Source of the DNA: Verticillium longisporum
Lineage: Eukaryota; Ascomycota; Sordariomycetes; Glomerellales; Plectosphaerellaceae
NCBI GenBank assembly: GCA_019188255.1
Contig: JAETXT010000003.1
Span: 4,340,001 to 4,404,000, forward strand
Reading direction: 5' to 3'
Length of the DNA stretch: 64,000 bases
Under the pieces are notes generated by a model that saw only the letters and a program-made list of their open reading frames with translations, searched no databases and was not told the DNA's origin. Shown here one piece after another: positions 40,586 to 50,964 of this stretch (the stretch's first letter is position 1; each line of letters opens with the position of its first letter). The position numbers were made by a program, and so were the translations under genes.

Positions 40586-41721
40586 TCGTACACATGTTCC
40601 AGCCTTCTTAGCAGCTGAGACATGGCTAGCCTGTGGTCAACTTGGTCTATCATCCTCTGCCGTCATCGCCGACGAAATGCGCGCGTTCACGAAGATAAAT
40701 GTGAAACACTCCCATTCGACCTCACATCTAATCCATTGGGCAACATGGGTACCTTGTTATCGGACCAGCTTCGACCACTCGCCTCGATGTCGCAGCACAC
40801 ATCTGCGTGTTCAATTATTCTTTTTGTTTGTTTTTATCATTGTCCTTCGAATGAGGAGGGCTTGCAGTCGTTCGCCAAGACGACTTCAACAACGCTACGC
40901 GGATTCGGAGCATCGGAATCTCTATTTCTTTTGTATGTGTCAGTATGGGCTTAATGCAACGGGAGTGGGCCTTCGGGGTGAGATGTGGGACCAAAGAGGG
41001 TGCGGCGAACTCATTCCTCGGAATCTCCAGCCGTTGCGAGGCCAAAAGCTGGGATGTTGGATTTCGTCCTTTTTTTTCTTGGTTTTATGCTCTATTTTGC
41101 TTTCGCGAAAACTGGGTAGAAGGCACAAATGTGGACGGCCATGTAGGCCCTTGCACGTTTAGCGAGGGAATTGATTGGGGAAGGGACAAGGAAGACGGCG
41201 GTATATACCCATGTGGCGATCTCAGGGAGTCGCCTTGATGGCTGAAGCGTGTCCGCCCTGCGGCGTATCAAACGTTTCCAGGGCAGCTATCATGGTTTCA
41301 AAGATCACGGATGAGAAGAGGAGACTCGTGCGATTCGTAGAATACCTTGCAAAAGTGAAGGGCTGGCGCGCTGGGGGGGGAGAAGCACTGGAGTGGCCCT
41401 AACTCGTTCTGCCTTTGCTACGATAATCGTACGGTGCCATTCATCCGTCTCTTGCCTATGGTCATGAGCAATAATTTGATGTGAATAAAAGAAACAGTTG
41501 TTGTCGTCAAGTTGAAATGGAAGCGGATGTTCCAAGCGTGCGGTATGCATGCGATGTGAGTGCATATGCATCTGACCGCGACTTGCTCTTATCGATAGCG
41601 CCAGTCCCAGCTGAGTCTAAAATTTCGTGGCTCCTATCCGAGCTTTGAGATATGGGCAATTCAATCCTGCCATCCCCAGAGACAGTCTTCCATTCTCCTT
41701 TACCACAACACGTCCATCATA
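40586..41721. other. Intergenic region bHLH / RRM gene
   Basis: 1.1 kb with the bHLH 3' UTR (T-rich stretches near 40830 and 41070) and the promoter of the next gene. No supported gene. Confidence 0.5.
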
Positions 41722-42774
41722 ATGTAAGTTGTTTCTTCGATCCAAAATTCAATGGCATGTGTGACTAATATTGCCCCTCTCACAGGCATTCCCTCCGTCA
41801 CGCCGCTTTCCGCGCTGCCGCATCGGTGGCTCGCACTCCCAGCGCACGAAGCGCGCCCCTCGCCTCCCGTCTCGCTGCCGTGCGCGCCTTCTCGGTTGCT
41901 GCTCCCCGCTCCCTCTTCCAGACCTCTGCGCTCCGCGAGGAGGAGTCCACGCCTGTGAACGCCGCTGCCGCCGCCGAGGCCGCCCCGACGCCCAGGAAGT
42001 ACGGCCCCGATGTCCTGCTGGGCGAGGACGGACGCCCGACGCAGGAGCAGAGAAAGATGTGGGACGACGAGAAGCGCCGCACGCTGTTTGTGCAAAACTT
42101 TGTCAGCGAGGTGACGGACGAGGACCTGAAGGAGGCCTTTTCCAAGTACGGCGAGGTGACCAAGGTTGCCAGGCAGAAGCCCGGCGTCAAGTGAGCATGC
42201 CCCCCCCGTCCTCTCTCCTTTGCGTTTTGGGGCTGTGAACTCCCATGATGGCGACTGACATGCTCCCCGCTGCAGCTTCGCCTTTATCGAGTTCAAGGAC
42301 GCCGAGGCCGTGCAGGTCGCGGCCGACAACGTCAACGGCACCTTCTGGCACGGACGGCGCATGGTCGCCGAGCCCCGGCGCGTGCCGGAGCTGACCAACA
42401 CGCGCGCGCGCTACGAGGGCCCGCCGACCATGACCGTCTTCGTCGGCAACATCTCGTACGAGGCCACGGACAAGGACCTCAACGCCGTGTTCGGCGCGCT
42501 CGAGGACGTCAAGAGCATCCGCATCGCGACGGACCGCAACACGGGCTGGCCGATTGGCTACGCGCACGCCGACTTCCACACGGTCGAGGCCGCCACCAAG
42601 GCCATCGACATGCTCAAGGCGCAGAAGGTTGGCGGACGGCCGCTGCGCGTCAGCTTTGCCTCGCAGACGCAGGACGCCAACAACCGCAGGCGCCCGAGGG
42701 AGGGCGGCGAGAGGGGCCAGAGGCGGTCGCGCGAGCCCAGGGAGCCCAGGGAGCCCAGGGGACCCCGCGAGTAG
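41722..42774 (+). CDS. Mitochondrial two-RRM RNA-binding protein; start codon split by an intron
   Basis: A protein of 301 residues with an N-terminal mitochondrial presequence and two RRMs. The start codon is divided: AT at 41722..41723, intron 41724..41785 (GTAAGT..CACAG), then G at 41786. Exons continue 41786..42190 and 42276..42774. The first 65 residues are Arg/Ser/Ala-rich without acids (MHSLRHAAFRAAASVARTPS), a strong matrix-targeting signal. RRM1 at about 105-190 has TLFVQNF and NFAFIEF; RRM2 at about 200-280 has TVFVGNI and IGYAHADF. The tail is RGG/REPR-rich. Such proteins bind organellar transcripts; the specific target is not evident. No ATG exists in the conserved frame within exon 2, which supports the split start. 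Confidence 0.8.
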
Positions 42775-44041
42775 AGTGCTCGAGCGGCGGGTCATGGCTT
42801 GGCGAGCTTGCCGATGTCCATGGCAGTTGGAGCGCTGGCTGGGCGCTGATGACGGGGTGTAGACTGTGTACTTTATCTTGCCGTCGTGTGCTTGATGGCT
42901 GTACGATAGTGTGGGTGTGGGTGCGGACGGCCACGCTGGGCCAGTTCGCTTGTACGTGTACAAGACTGCTGATCATCACTCATATTCATGGCCGTGGCCT
43001 GACGATCCAGATCCCGTGAATGCTGCTGCCAGTGACAGCACCCGATTGCTCCTTGTCTTGCGCCACTACCACGGCTGTCTCCTCTCGACAAGGTCACCGC
43101 CAGGTTGCCCATGATCAAAGCATGGGTTTTCGTCATCAAATGGGCCGTCATCAAATGGGCCGTTTCAAGCCTTGGCCGATCCCTTTTAGAGTCCTGAGGA
43201 ACAAGGGAACGAAGCTTTGCCGGCTGTTTGAAGTTTGAACCCCTGCGCGGGCCGAGAAAACTCTCGAAGCAAATCGATCCGTCGAACCATGCCCTTCACA
43301 CTTTAGGGTTGGCAGGGTTGGCAAGGTTGCAATGAAACGGCAGTCTAAGCGGCAGTGCGAATGGTGACGGGCCGGCGTGAGCTACATGGTATTCTATGAA
43401 AAGGCCCAAGGTCGTCGTGTCGTGTGCCAGGGACCGTCTGACATATAGGGACCGGAGTCTTGGGTAGCTTTCCTTGAGCCTCTAGGTTGTGTCTGATGAA
43501 ATGGATGCAAATCAGGTCTCAGTACGATAGGGCGCTCTTGCTCAAGGCAGGATCAGAGTATCGATGTCGCCAATACGTCTTCAGTTGGGGGCATCTGTTG
43601 GACACCTGCAGCAAATTGGTTGTAGGTGCACCTGTAGAAAAGAAACAGTGAGGTTCGGTTGACCTTTAGCGGTTGACCTTTAGCGGTTGACCTTGGCGGC
43701 TGACGGGCCTGTCCTTAGTCAGCATCCTGCGCTGATCGGCCTAGCGCCAGGCCTCTGGAAAACAGCCGGCCCGGGCGTGCCTCGGTCCAGGCGGCGTTTG
43801 GTGGACTGAACCGCTGCGGAGGATGCGTGACTGACAAACCACCAAAGCCATAGCCAGAGACATCCTCATCCTGCTTCCCACCTTCCCCGACTGTCGAACG
43901 ACAATCGCCCAAACCCAAACACCAACTCGGCGCCATCGAACACCAGGCCACACCTACACCAACGTTCATTCACCGCCCAGCTACGTCCCAGACCGCCAAG
44001 GCCCCGACACCCCGCCTCCCGATCTCGCCCCTCCCCTCACC
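42775..44041. other. Intergenic region upstream of PEX5
   Basis: 1.27 kb. It contains two copies of a 15-bp unit CGTCATCAAATGGGC at 43131..43160 and a 14-bp tandem repeat listed separately. No gene is supported. Confidence 0.5.
43657..43694 (+). repeat. Short tandem repeat, 14-bp unit
   Basis: Two full and one partial copy of GGTTGACCTTTAGC, about 350 bp upstream of PEX5. Each unit contains GGTTGACC; no binding factor is proposed. Confidence 0.85.
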
Positions 44042-46047
44042 ATGTCCTTCCTTGGCGGGGCAGAATGTTCGACCGCGGGCAACCCGCTCAGCCAGTTCCA
44101 GAAGCACGTCCAAGGCGACAAGCAATTACAAGGAGACCGTCTGGCACAGAGGGGACCCAGCGCACTCGCCGGAGGCTTCCGCAGCGGTGGCGGCAGCGCC
44201 CAGCAGGATGAGGTATGTCGCCCCCGCCTCCAGCCCGTTTTCTCGGGTGACGAACCGCCACTGACCATCGCTCGACCAGATGATGAACGGCTTCTTGAAC
44301 AAGAACCCCAACCTCCAGCAAGAGATCCCCATGCCCAATGGCTCCATCCACATTGACCCCGCCCACGCCGTCCACCTCCGTGCCGCCTCGACATCCCCGA
44401 CATGGACAAACGAGTTCCAGGCCCAGTCCTCCATGGAGGCCGCCTTCAACGTGCCCCAGGGCACCGGCTTCAACCCCGAGGACTTTGCGCGCTTCCGCCA
44501 GATGAACCACCAGCCCTCGTCGGCGCGGTCGAGCCCCATGCCCGCCCAGCAGAACATGAACCCGCAGTCGGCCCTGAATTACCCCTACTCGGGCGGCATG
44601 ATGATGGGCGGACCCATGTACCAGCAGTCCATGTACCAACAGCCGATGCAGCACCAGCAGCCCATGCCACAGCAAGACGCCAAGGGCAAGGGCAAGCTCG
44701 TCGAGCTCGACGACAACAAGTGGGAGGAGCAGTTTGCCCAGATGGAGCTGCAGCACAAGGAAGACCAGGAGGCCAAGGCGGCCGAGCCGGAGCTCGAGGA
44801 GATGGACAAGGCGATGCAGTCCGAGACGAACGAGTTTGGCGACTTTGAGTCGATATGGAAGGGCATCCAATCCGAGACGGCGGCGGCGCGCTCCATGGTC
44901 GACGGCGACACGACGTTCGACAAGTTTGACAGCGAGGACTGGGTGCCGCCGGATTTCCAGGGCCTCGGCGGCGACTACTGGGGCGGCCGGCTCGGCGACC
45001 CCGTCGTCGAGCCGTATCTGTTCGAGGAGTACAACATCTTCATCGACGAGAAGAACGCGTTTGACGAGGGCGTGCGCATCATGCGCGAGGGCGGCAACCT
45101 GTCGCTGGCGGCCCTCGCCTTTGAGGCCGCGACGCAGCAGGACCCGGGCCACGTGCAGGCGTGGGTGTATCTCGGCCAGGCGCAGGCACAGAACGAAAAG
45201 GAGACGGCGGCGCTGCGCGCCCCCGCAGGCCAACAAGCTCAACCCCGCCAACCCGCCGGCCCACATGGCGCTCGCCGTGACCTACACGAACGAGGGCTAC
45301 GACCCGACGGCGTACCGCACGCAGGAGCGCTGGCTCTCGGTCCGGTACCCGCAGATCATCGACCCGGCGTCGCTGCACCCGCCGTCGGAGCTCGGCTTCA
45401 CCGACCGGCAGGTGCTCCGCGAAAAGGTGACGGACCTCTTCATCAAGGCGGCGCAGCTGTCGCCCGACGGCGAGCACATGGACCCCGACGTGCAGGTCGG
45501 GCTCGGCGTCCTCTTCTACGGCGCCGAGGACTACGACAAGGCCGTCGACTCCTACACGCTGGCGCTCAACTCGGCGGCACAGGGCGCCTCGACCCAGCAG
45601 GAGAATCTGCCCCTGCTCTGGAACCGCCACGGCGCGACGCTCGCCAGCTCGGGCCGGTCGGAGGAGTCCTTTGCCGCGTACGAGAAGGCGCTGAGCATCC
45701 ACCCCAACTTTGTGCGCGCGCGCTACAACCTCGGCGTCAGCTGCATCAACATTGGCTGACACGACGAGGCGGCCGTCCACATCCTCGCCGCGCTGAGAAT
45801 GCACAAGTCGATCGGGCGCGGGGGGCGCAGCTAGGCGTACGAGATTCTCGGCGGCGGCGGCGCGGGCGGCGGCACCAACACGACCGAGCTCGACGAGAGG
45901 CTCGACCGCATGACGGCGCAGAACCGCAGCTCGACGCTGTACGATACCCTGCGGCGCGTGTTTACGCAGATGGGCCGCAGGGATCTCGCGGACAAGGTGG
46001 TCGCCGGGGTGGATCCGGATGTGTTCAAGGGCGAGTTCGATTTCTAG
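44042..46047 (+). CDS. PEX5: Peroxisomal targeting signal receptor Pex5, frame disrupted in the TPR region
   Basis: Pex5 is the shuttling receptor that binds PTS1 cargo in the cytosol and docks at the peroxisome. Exon 44042..44212 begins MSFLGGAECSTAGNPL with the conserved N-terminal Cys used for export ubiquitination; exon two starts at 44280. WxxxF-type motifs (WTNEF, WEEQF) and FGDFESIW precede the TPR domain, which starts near FEEYNIFIDEKNAFDEG. Three problems: at 45220..45224 (five C) the frame shifts, with conserved LNPANPPAHMALAV continuing in another frame (net loss of two bases or gain of one); TGA at 45757..45759 after VSCINIG; TAG at 45832..45834. Beyond them the frame stays conserved to the family ending DPDVFKGEFDF. 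About 647 residues if repaired. Consensus errors, recent inactivation or removal of 45736..45834 by splicing are the options. It converges on PXMP4. Confidence 0.85.
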
Positions 46048-46464
46048 ACTGAATGACACCGATCTGGACCATGATCCGGCACTGACATGGATGGTGCATG
46101 TGTGACGATGTTGGCGCGCAGTTCCTGGCCCCTTGGAGAATGCACCTGTTTGAGTGGGGGGACCTGCCACAGTGACGAGCGAGGAGGCCTAGAGACAGTG
46201 CGTCTCCAGCACATGCCCGTCTCCAGCAACATGATGCGGTCAGTCAACGAGATAAATGGAAACCAATTACAGGCAAACGGCACGCCATGTCCATGATGTT
46301 CGATTTCATGTCCCACGTCAGGTCTATCAACCACGGTGTATGTCCAAAACCTGCGTCCCCAACGACTTGCTATGTACAATGTAGGTACGCATATGCAAAC
46401 CCCAAACGCCAGCCAACCGCCCCGTCCTTACGGATAACATGCTGCAGCCAGGCTCCCGCCCCTC
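46048..46464. other. Convergent intergenic region PEX5 / PXMP4
   Basis: 417 bp between two convergent stop codons. Only 3' UTR sequence is expected; nothing specific is seen. Confidence 0.5.
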
Positions 46465-47280
46465 TCACTGGTTGTGCCAGGCAAAGTTCCGCAACGAATC
46501 CCAATCATCGCTCTGCTTGTAGATATACGTCATGCTGCTCCGCAGGCTCGACTGCAGGTCCTCGGGGTGCCAGCGGAAGAGGTACATGACCATGGCCCAG
46601 CTGCCGCTCGCGAAGACGGGCCAGGCGTAGTGGCTGATGCTCGCGCTGGCGCCGGGCTCGCTGACGCGCGGCAGGCCGACGCCGGGCTTGACGGCGAGGC
46701 GCGCGAGGGCGAGGACGACGCGCGCGAAGACGTAGACGACAATCTGCTGGTTGACGCTGGGGATGCGGCCGGAGCGGGCGCCGCGGCCGCCGAAGACGAG
46801 GTAGCCGCCGAGGGCGCCGGCGAGGAGCGCGTCGTGGGGCCCTCCTTGCCCGGCGTCGGGCCGTAGTGCTTGAGGAGGAGCATCGTGAGCTTGTAGATTG
46901 TGGCAAACTTGGCGAGGTTGCGGGCGTGGGTGCGCGTGGCGCGGAAGACGAGGCCGGCTTTCTCGCGGAGGGTGCCGGAGCGGAAGAGGAAGATCATGCT
47001 GTCGGAAGACACTTGACGTTAGCATCACGTGTGGAGGAGGAGTGGGGAGATGGGAACGACAGGAGATGGTCGTACACGAGGGCGTGGGGGAAGCGGACTT
47101 TGGTGCCGTAGACGGCACCGTTGCGGGCGCCCTTGAGAACGGCGAGTATGTCATGGTAGCGAGGGTCGAGGACGATTCGCTCGAGAGCGGCCTGGTCAGG
47201 AATTGTTCAGTCAGACGACCAGATCCTGGGGTTTTCCATTCGAAAGGGGGGCATACCTTGAGGCCGTTGACAGCTTCCAT
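46465..47280 (-). CDS. PXMP4: Peroxisomal membrane protein 4 (PMP24, Tim17 superfamily), one base loss
   Basis: A Pxmp4/Pmp24-type integral membrane protein of peroxisomes, in the Tim17/Tim22/Tim23 superfamily; its transport role is poorly defined. Exons 47280..47257 (MEAVNGLK), 47191..47076 and 46998..46465. Conserved blocks are VLKGARNGAVYGTKVRFPHALV, MIFLFRSGTLREKAGLVF, RATRTHARNLAKFATIYKL, and a C-terminal half with GGYLVFGGRG, NQQIVVYVFARVVLALARL and YAWPVFASGSWAMVMYLF, which supply the membrane segments. The end FAWHNQ is typical. At 46836..46839 the coding strand has four C where KEGPHDALLAG needs five; with that base the protein is about 224 residues. It lies tail to tail with PEX5, so two peroxisome genes are neighbours, though on separate transcripts. 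Confidence 0.85.
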   Translation of the reverse strand: MEAVNGLKVCPPFEWKTPGSGRLTEQFLTRPLSSESSSTLATMTYSPFSRAPATVPSTAPKSASPTPSCTTISCRSHLPTPPPHVMLTSSVFRQHDLPLPLRHPPRESRPRLPRHAHPRPQPRQVCHNLQAHDAPPQALRPDAGQGGPHDALLAGALGGYLVFGGRGARSGRIPSVNQQIVVYVFARVVLALARLAVKPGVGLPRVSEPGASASISHYAWPVFASGSWAMVMYLFRWHPEDLQSSLRSSMTYIYKQSDDWDSLRNFAWHNQ

Positions 47281-47659
47281 GATGCAAGCCTCGGTAAGGT
47301 GCGCCGGCAGGTACCTATACCTGGTGGGCTGGGTTGTCGAGAGCGGAGAACAATCACTGCAATGCTCGTGTCGAAAAGCAGATGCGATTGCGAGTGATGT
47401 TCTGTCCTGTTGGGAGGAGGAGATGTAGGGAGCAGGCCATGGAACGGCGCGGCGCGCAGGAGCAAGGTCGGGGAAAACGATGGCCGTGGTCCTGGGTCCT
47501 CGTCAATCGTGCCTCGGATGTTGGTCTGACGGCTTCGGCATCGGCCAGTGGCAGATGCGGGTGCGACTTCAGGGGAGGGGGGCAAGTCGTAGGTACCCCG
47601 GCCTTTGCACCCCACCTCAGAAGCGGATGACGCAGGGCGGCGCGTGCACGGGGCTGTAC

Positions 47660-47719
47660 TTGTACCTACTAGGTAGGGTACCTTACCTAAGGTACCTAGG
47701 TAGGTAGGTAGCCTGAGGT
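47660..47719. repeat. GTACC-palindrome cluster
   Basis: Overlapping short palindromes (GGTAGGGTACCTTACC, CTAAGGTACCTAGG) followed by three GTAG steps, directly abutting the left arm of the inverted-repeat element. Comparable clusters lie at 19473, 35931, 37929 and 51921. Confidence 0.7.
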
Positions 47720-48118
47720 ATCCCTTTGAACACCAGAACGGTCTCAGGTACAAGGATACGTACCAAAGGTCCGAGAGCGCCGCGGCAGAATCGTGATTTA
47801 CAGCCAATTGAATCATAGCTTATTACCTACAGTATATACGAAATTAGCTACGGTACTTCGTTCCACTTGCAGATTCATTAGTAGTTACAGGTACTATAGA
47901 GCCCATATCGACAAACTGATGACATTAGGCGTAGGCGTTGTGAGGCACTTCGTGGGGGAGGTCGTAGGTGGATGTAGTGGAAGGAATTAGTGGCCCTAGG
48001 TATCGGGGTAGGTACTAGAAGGTAGCGCTCTAGAGGGCACTAGTCCCAATTAGGAAGGCGGTATAGCCGCTGCCCGTGGGCCTCGTGTACCTGAGGTCGT
48101 TCTGGTGTTCAAAGGGAT
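47720..48118. mobile_element. Putative MITE-like element with 33-bp terminal inverted repeats
   Basis: The left arm 47720..47752 begins ATCCCTTTGAACACCAGAAC, and the reverse complement of 48086..48118 matches it at 31 of 33 positions. The arms enclose 333 bp without coding capacity, more AT-rich than the flanks, giving a 399-bp unit. Both outer edges are flanked by GGT, a possible 3-bp target duplication. Size, arms and lack of genes fit a non-autonomous DNA transposon; with only one copy in the window, mobility is inferred, and a simple inverted duplication is the alternative. Confidence 0.5.
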
Positions 48119-48393
48119 GGTCTGGCTGGGGGACTGAGGGCGATCTGACATGTGACGGCTTTCTTGCCTGTAGAGAGACCCTGAACTTCGTTCGGCCCTG
48201 CCCCGTTTTAGGTGTGAGCCCCCTGAGCCCGCTATATCCTGGGGGCTCGATCCACCAATTTCACCGGCTCCTGGTCATGCCTGGCAGCCTGGTCAGGTAG
48301 GTGGCACTTCAACGCACACATGCTGAACTTTCACGTGGGTATTGCCAAGTCACTCTGCTAGCTATTGACGACATCTCGCCCAGTCTCATGATC

Positions 48394-48428
48394 TCCCCCT
48401 TCCCCCTTCCCCCTTCCCCCTTCCCCCT
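48394..48428 (+). repeat. Heptamer tandem repeat (TCCCCCT)x5
   Basis: Five perfect copies of TCCCCCT in the 3' flank of NSA2. Pyrimidine strand purity and G-runs on the other strand could form triplex or quadruplex structures. Confidence 0.95.
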
Positions 48429-48675
48429 CACGTCCGCAGCCCCAGCCTCAGGCTGAGCCTGAGCCACAGCGCCAACCTCAATCGCTTCATCGCAAGAGTG
48501 CTCAAATGTTCCTCTCCTTTTTCTATTGTTCAGCATGACGGGCCCCGCAGTTGTATTCGAGACCTCCAAAACTCCAAAACGCCAGCAATGCCCCCACGTA
48601 GCCGTCTGCTTCCAACTGTTCAATGCCTGCTTGTGTTCAATGCCTGCTTCGCACCGCACCCCGAGACGCTACAGC

Positions 48676-49972
48676 TCAAGTGAGGAGCACAGCGTTGACG
48701 CAGCCGTCGTTCTCGGGCGTGTTCATGACCTGGGCGTAGCTACACGTTCACGTCAGTACAGTCTCATGCAGGCGAGAGGAGAAAATCACGTACCGGCCCC
48801 AGACGACCTTGCCGCCGGCCGTCGTCATGCCGAGCTCGCTGACGTTGATCTCGATAATCGTACCCTTGGTCAGCACACCGAGGTTGGTGTACATCGGGCT
48901 GTTTGGGTTTTTCTGCACGTCCCATGTAAGCTCATTTGCCTCAACGATACGCCCGACCACCTTGACCTGGTTGCCAATACATCGCATACCTTGACGGAGA
49001 TGATGGGCAGAAGAGCCGTAACGCCAAGCTCGCGGTGCGTGACGTGGGCCTTCTTGTAACGGAGACCCATCGGGCGGATGAACCGCTCGTGCTTGGGGTC
49101 GCGACGAGTGAAGTTCTCACCAACAAACGTAGGCTTGGTGATCATGCGCTTCCACGACTTCTGATGCGTCTTCTTGCCGGTGGAGACAACCTTGAACATC
49201 TCCTCCTCTGTCAACTGCGTCAGCGGCGTTTCCCCGACAATGCCAACCAACCGAGATGAGCTTACCAGCAATACCGCGGACCTTGGGTAACGGCACGGCA
49301 AACTATCCCCTCTCGTTAGTCCTAGATCTCACTCCAATACCATCCGCCAAAACGTACCCTCGCGCTCTTCTCAGCACGCTTGTTCTTGATCTGCGAAGAG
49401 ATAGCCTTGGCCATGTTGGGGCTACATCAACCACGTCAGCAACGTCGCTCCTCTTCCGCCCTGCAGCCCTCTGGGGGAACCTGAAGGAACGAGAGAAAGG
49501 GAGAAAACCGACTTCTTGCGGTCGAGCAGGTACGCGGGCATGGGCTCGCTGGGCTCCTCGTCGTTGGTCGTCTTGACATCGCGCTCCTCGTGGGCCTTGA
49601 TCTTCTTGCGCATCTGGATCTTCTCCTTGCGCCTGTCCTCGGCCCTCAGCTTGGCCTTGAGGCCGCGCAGGTTCTGCGCATCCTTGCTCTGCTTGTGGCC
49701 CTCACGCGCGAGCTTCTTGCGGGTCCTCTCCTCGTGGTCGAGCCTGCGTCCATGCAGCTTCCTCCACCTCTGTATGTCGATGAAAAAAGAACGTTAGTCG
49801 TCTGGTCCGTGATTGTCTTTCATTGAATCGGTCGGCGGTCGATCCGGGGGGGGCTCGATCCGCGGGTGAAGAAAACTTGCCTCCATGTCTGCAGGGGTGC
49901 ATGGTCAGCAGGGTTCTTGGCGGGGGGGGACGGAATCTTGGGCTTCTGGTACTCACACTCGTTCTGAGGCAT
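48676..49972 (-). CDS. NSA2: 60S ribosome biogenesis protein Nsa2, eight exons with an 8-nt micro-exon
   Basis: Nsa2 is an essential assembly factor of pre-60S particles, needed for 27S pre-rRNA processing in the nucleolus. Exons: 49972..49957, 49888..49881, 49769..49513, 49421..49358, 49302..49266, 49207..48990, 48912..48794 and 48739..48676. The total is exactly 260 residues, the family length. Start [22 protein letters not shown]; centre [12 protein letters not shown] and [16 protein letters not shown]; end [22 protein letters not shown]. Exon 2 is only eight nucleotides and is followed by a GC-AG intron (GAG|GCAAGT..ACAG). The donor of intron 3 (GTCGGT) is also weak. Splicing was decided by the near-invariant protein. 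No frame break is present. Confidence 0.92.
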
Positions 49973-50964
49973 CTTGACGGATTGGCGCTAACGAGCGGCT
50001 TCAGATGCTTCGTGTTGATCGGTTTCCCTTGGGTTGGGATGAAGATGCGATGCCTTGAGAAAGTGGCGGGTCGCGATACCGACTGATTGAGGGGCCCACC
50101 TCAAAAATTCACCGCCAAGATTTCGCGGGCGGGCCGGTGAAATTCCGACCCCACACAGCCATAGCCTCGAATCGGCAAGTGTATTACCTAATCAGTATCC
50201 CTGTTCGCCCTTGTCCATCGCGACGTTCATTCTGGCGACAACTGCAAATTCATAGCATACACGATGTCTTAAATCTTAGCATCAGCATCGCAAACATAAG
50301 AAGTTTCGAAACGTGGAAACGCAAGATCAAAATTCGCGCCTATATTTGAGAATCGATGTCTTTTTTTTCGGTGCAAAAACAACTCTTCGCGGTCGATTGG
50401 CATGCATCCATATATTCCTGCTTGTAAGAGAAGCTGCTTCTCTCGATGATGACCAGTGACATGAATCTTGAATGATCAAAAGGGAGATTAGGAGCCTAAT
50501 AAGACGACTCGCAGATCTGAGGTCCTAACACTTCAACAAATATGCATGATTCGGCCACCGTGAAGACCTGTGTGACCTTTGGCGGCGGACAGAATGGAGT
50601 CCACGTGGAATAAAACAACAGCCATGTGTCAGAAGTCATTTGCCAGGACTCTGAAAAAGGAGGCTTGTCAGGCTTATATGGGACACGAAGACAGCGGAAG
50701 GTCAGGTTCAGGGACATTTTTCTATCCGAGCATTCACGGCTTAGTATCCTTGTCGATTTTGTTTTTTTTGATGCATCATTTTTATTGTCTGTAAACTGAG
50801 CTGCTACCTGTCTAAAACTGGATGGCGAGGTGGCTTAAGAAAGTGAACGAGTGACAAGAATTGTGTGAGTTAGCTTGAGGACTTGAAAGTCTCTTTGATC
50901 TCTCAAAGTCCTAGGACTCTAAGTTTATGAAGCCTTGAATGACCCTCTTCCAAAGATCATGACT
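49973..50964. other. Intergenic region NSA2 / secreted protein
   Basis: 992 bp with the NSA2 promoter and the 3' UTR of the secreted-protein gene. Sequence becomes AT-richer from about 50.2 kb, the left edge of the AT-rich island. No gene is supported. Confidence 0.5.

Larger units (their letters stand above)
47281..48675. other. Intergenic region with an inverted-repeat element
   Basis: 1.4 kb between PXMP4 (start side) and NSA2 (stop side). It contains a GTACC cluster, a 399-bp inverted-repeat-bounded element and a heptamer repeat, each listed separately. No protein gene is supported. Confidence 0.5.

Noticed and set aside
44088..46170. Two long minus-strand frames (392 and 363 codons)
   Set aside because: Both are antisense to PEX5, are His/Arg/Leu-rich as expected from mirrored GC-rich codons, and show no domain.
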